Assembly: GCA_963578605.1 (NCBI GenBank)
Contig: CAUZEA010000181.1
Span: 1 to 7,860 of the forward strand
DNA length: 7,860 bases
Direction: 5' to 3'
From: JAKVCB01 sp963578605
GTDB lineage: Bacteria > Planctomycetota > Planctomycetia > Pirellulales > Lacipirellulaceae
The notes beneath the pieces are model-generated. The model was not told the origin of the DNA. It ran no database searches and saw only the letters and a program-made list of their open reading frames with translations. Shown here piece by piece: positions 6,369 through 7,860 of the stretch. Both the position numbers and the translations under genes were made by a program. Position 1 is the first letter of the stretch. Each line of letters begins with the position of its first letter.

Positions 6369-7490
6369 ATGAGTAAGGTGAAAAGTTTTCGGATTCTGTG
6401 GAAGAAGAGGCTTGTAGTAACAGTAGCCATCGCGCTGCTATCCTTGGGCGGGATTGCCCATGCGGATGTATTTGACCTGGGTCCGGGGCTCACGAACCTG
6501 GAAACCGTGTCCGTTGGCCAGCTCAACAACTCGCCGCACGGCGCTGGATATGGCGCAGTGGCCTACCCGTACGACATGGGCAAGTACGAGGTGACCTCCG
6601 CGCAATACGTTGACTTCCTGAACAACAAGGCCCAGGTATCAGACCCCTACGGGCTGTGGAATTCGGACATGGTGGCTACGGCTGAGTGGGAGAGCTGTAA
6701 TATCGTGCGCGAGGGCGACGGCCCTTACACCTACAGCGTGGCAGCTGATTATGCGAACAGGCCGGTTGTCTTCGTGAGCTTTTGGGACACAGCGCGTTTT
6801 TCCAACTGGCTCCATAACGGCCAGGGCGCCGGCGACACGGAGACGGGGTCATACACCTTGAACGGCTACATGGGCGATGACCCCACCATGATCCAGCGCA
6901 ATCCCGGCGCAACATGGGTCGTGCCCACCGGGGAGGAGTGGGTTAAGGCGGGACACTACAGGAAGGATGGCCATCCTGCAATGTACTACTGGCTGTATGG
7001 GACCGACAGCAGCGGTAATCCGAGCAACCGGGTTGAGCCGGGGGACGCGTTTGGCAACAACGCGAATTTCTGGGGCCCGGAGGACAACCACCGCTGGACG
7101 ATCGGTCCCCCGTACTACAGGACAGAGGTAGGGGCTTTCAGCGGGCCGCCGATCACGGATAGCCCTTACGGCCTTTATGACTTCAGCGGTAATGTCCAAG
7201 AGTGGACCGAAACCATCGGCCGAGACCCCAACGATTATAATGTGGAGGTCCCCGGTACGCTCCTGGTACGCGGCGGCGCCTATAGCAGTGGACGTGATCG
7301 GCTCCGCCGGGCTGACTGGGAGAACATAGCGCCCGACGTGGAGAACGCGCCAGGGCTGGTCCCGAGTTGGGCGTCGGAGCATTACGCCAGAACAGGGTTC
7401 CGGGTTGCTCGAGTTCCTGAGCCATCCTCTTTGGTCTTGCTTGCTGCCGGCGTAGTCGGCTTGCTGGCTTGTCCCAGGAAACGGAAGTAA
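6369..7490 (+). CDS. FGE-sulfatase-fold protein with PEP-CTERM tail, divergent paralogue without dockerin-like module
   Basis: This is a 373-residue secreted paralogue of the 3569-4879 product, about 80% identical by eye over the shared part. I chose the ATG at 6369, not one at 6309, because AAAGGGGGGAG precedes it and the protein then starts MSKVKSFRILWKKR, matching the paralogue's start. The signal peptide (1-32, AHA-D) is followed by an FGE-like domain (about 65-348): YEVTSAQYVDFLN (73-85), VSFWDTARFSNWL (136-148), VPTGEEWVKAGHY (185-197), YGLYDFSGNVQEWTE (268-282), VRGGAY (300-305), GFRVA (343-347). The catalytic cysteines of FGE are missing (SSGRDRLRRAD follows RGG); the only cysteines are C110 and one in the tail (ACPRKRK). 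Unlike its paralogue it runs from GFRVA straight into VPEPSS (349-354), with no Asp-rich module, and it has about eight extra residues (around 285-296) before VRGG. No partner gene follows it within the window. A surface-attached role is inferred. Confidence 0.88.
   Translation: MSKVKSFRILWKKRLVVTVAIALLSLGGIAHADVFDLGPGLTNLETVSVGQLNNSPHGAGYGAVAYPYDMGKYEVTSAQYVDFLNNKAQVSDPYGLWNSDMVATAEWESCNIVREGDGPYTYSVAADYANRPVVFVSFWDTARFSNWLHNGQGAGDTETGSYTLNGYMGDDPTMIQRNPGATWVVPTGEEWVKAGHYRKDGHPAMYYWLYGTDSSGNPSNRVEPGDAFGNNANFWGPEDNHRWTIGPPYYRTEVGAFSGPPITDSPYGLYDFSGNVQEWTETIGRDPNDYNVEVPGTLLVRGGAYSSGRDRLRRADWENIAPDVENAPGLVPSWASEHYARTGFRVARVPEPSSLVLLAAGVVGLLACPRKRK
6399..6510 (+). repeat. Right arm of 112-base perfect inverted repeat
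   Basis: This is the partner of 4738-4849, identical over 112 bases in inverted orientation. Beyond it the paralogues keep further perfect runs, for example 6579-6657 (79 bases) and 7098-7181 (84 bases), separated by clearly diverged parts. The repeat starts ten codons into the gene; the upstream leaders and first codons of the two copies differ. Confidence 0.93.
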
Positions 7491-7639
7491 CAACAACATC
7501 ATTTTTTCCTCTTGCGATAGGGATGTGGGCGGTTGGCGGGGTGAACCGCTCTACTGGGCCACCGCCCTCAACCTTATCGGTGCGCGCGGGCACAGGAGGC
7601 AGTCCGGTGGTGGAGGGACGGTGTAACCATGGCCTTCTG

Positions 7640-7675
7640 AGGCCTCCATCACTCTAAGGCCTCCATCACTCTAAG
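7640..7675 (+). repeat. 17-base tandem repeat, two copies
   Basis: AGGCCTCCATCACTCTA occurs twice in direct tandem (7640-7656 and 7657-7673), followed by the first two bases of a third copy. The copies are identical, which suggests recent slippage or a repeat tract that varies in number between strains. It lies in non-coding DNA. Confidence 0.9.
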
Positions 7676-7741
7676 AATTGCGATCGGAACCGCGATGAGA
7701 GCAAACGACACGAACGCGAAGATTTAGCTTCCGTCTCTTCG

Positions 7742-7775
7742 CCTTTGTGTGAGGCAGGAAGACCTCACACAAGGG
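7742..7775. repeat. 13-bp hairpin with bulged outer stem
   Basis: CCTTTGTGTGAGG (7742-7754) pairs with CCTCACACAAGGG (7763-7775), with one G-U, around an 8-base loop CAGGAAGA. Flanking CTTCGC (7737-7742) and GCGAAG (7784-7789) could extend it. No T-run follows. The CTTCGCC-TTTGTGTGAGG wording resembles dispersed intergenic repeats rich in GCGAAG and CACAAAG in environmental genomes. It could be such a repeat or a regulatory hairpin in the leader of the gene starting at 7836. Confidence 0.6.
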
Positions 7776-7835
7776 GTGAAGGCGCGAAGCAACAATCAAA
7801 CAGGTACGGGTATCCAGAGTATACAAGGAGGTGAC

Positions 7836-7860
7836 ATGCAATTGCATTGTTCATGCACCG
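7836..7860 (+). CDS. Start of a gene cut by the window edge
   Basis: AAGGAGGTGA (7825-7834) is an almost full-length match to the anti-Shine-Dalgarno sequence, one base before an ATG at 7836. Eight codons are visible (MQLHCSCT) before the window ends, too few to identify a product. The GGAGG core lies about four bases from the ATG, which is close but workable. The start codon is the first part of a perfect 12-base palindrome, ATGCAATTGCAT (7836-7847). It is a gene start on strong ribosome-binding evidence only. Confidence 0.5.

Larger units (their letters stand above)
7491..7835. other. Gene-free stretch after the second FGE-like gene
   Basis: No gene is supported here. A short plus frame crossing 7469-7657 has no signal or domain and overlaps the end of the preceding gene. 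The stretch holds a TTTTTT run close after the stop codon without a hairpin, a 17-base tandem repeat (7640-7675) and a strong hairpin (7742-7775), and ends in a Shine-Dalgarno sequence at 7825-7834. Confidence 0.55.

Noticed and set aside
5957..6376. Plus-strand frame of 139 codons running into the second FGE-like gene
   Set aside because: Arg/Gly/Pro-rich content without a domain or ribosome binding site; it crosses the structured element with its nine-T tract and ends over the 6369 start, so it is most likely a chance frame in GC-rich DNA.
6849..7502. Long minus-strand frame (217 codons) opposite the second FGE-like gene
   Set aside because: It mirrors a gene with clear domain motifs; a similar shadow appears opposite the paralogue, as expected from codon bias.

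Overview
The window looks like chromosomal DNA of a planctomycete (Planctomycetota, probably Pirellulales-like). This is inferred from protein style, not from a marker gene: three secreted proteins end in a VPEP-hydrophobic-basic PEP-CTERM tail, two of them carry dockerin/EF-hand-like Asp-rich modules just before that tail (for example GDFNSDGVVNAADFTVW), and two are FGE-sulfatase-fold (SUMF1-like) proteins, a combination typical of planctomycete genomes. GC is moderate to high, gene density is low and intergenic spaces are long.

Layout from left to right. 1-985 holds no gene I can support; it ends in a good extended -10 promoter (847-855) reading towards a cytoplasmic sialidase-like Asp-box protein (986-2041, +). 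A short convergent gap with a hairpin (2137-2159) separates it from a two-gene minus-strand operon read from 4879 down to 2185: first a cysteine-free FGE-like protein with dockerin-like module and PEP-CTERM tail (3569-4879), then, 34 bases on, a secreted protein made of two 170-residue tandem copies plus dockerin-like module and PEP-CTERM tail (2185-3534). Then comes about 1.5 kb of mostly non-coding DNA (4880-6368) holding a hairpin, a scar of an IS1380-type transposase start fused in frame to the tail of an unknown small gene (5501-5872, with its own terminator), a 21-base-period repeat, and a structured RNA-like element ending in nine T (6144-6252). On its right lies a divergent paralogue of the FGE-like gene (6369-7490, +), which lacks the dockerin-like module. 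The right end holds tandem and inverted repeats and the first codons of a gene with a near-perfect Shine-Dalgarno sequence (7836 onward).

The main point of interest is the pair of FGE-like paralogues. They face outward and share long stretches of perfect DNA identity (112, 79 and 84 bases seen by eye) as inverted repeats on both sides of the 1.5-kb segment. Both lack the catalytic cysteines of true formylglycine-generating enzyme, so they are more likely surface binding or structural proteins than sulfatase-maturation enzymes. Recombination between the repeats would invert the middle segment and exchange leaders between a dockerin-bearing and a dockerin-free version of the same secreted protein. 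That switch is a hypothesis; only the repeats are seen. The sialidase-like protein, the two-repeat protein and the FGE-like proteins may share a theme of handling extracellular glycans, but nothing in the sequence links them directly.
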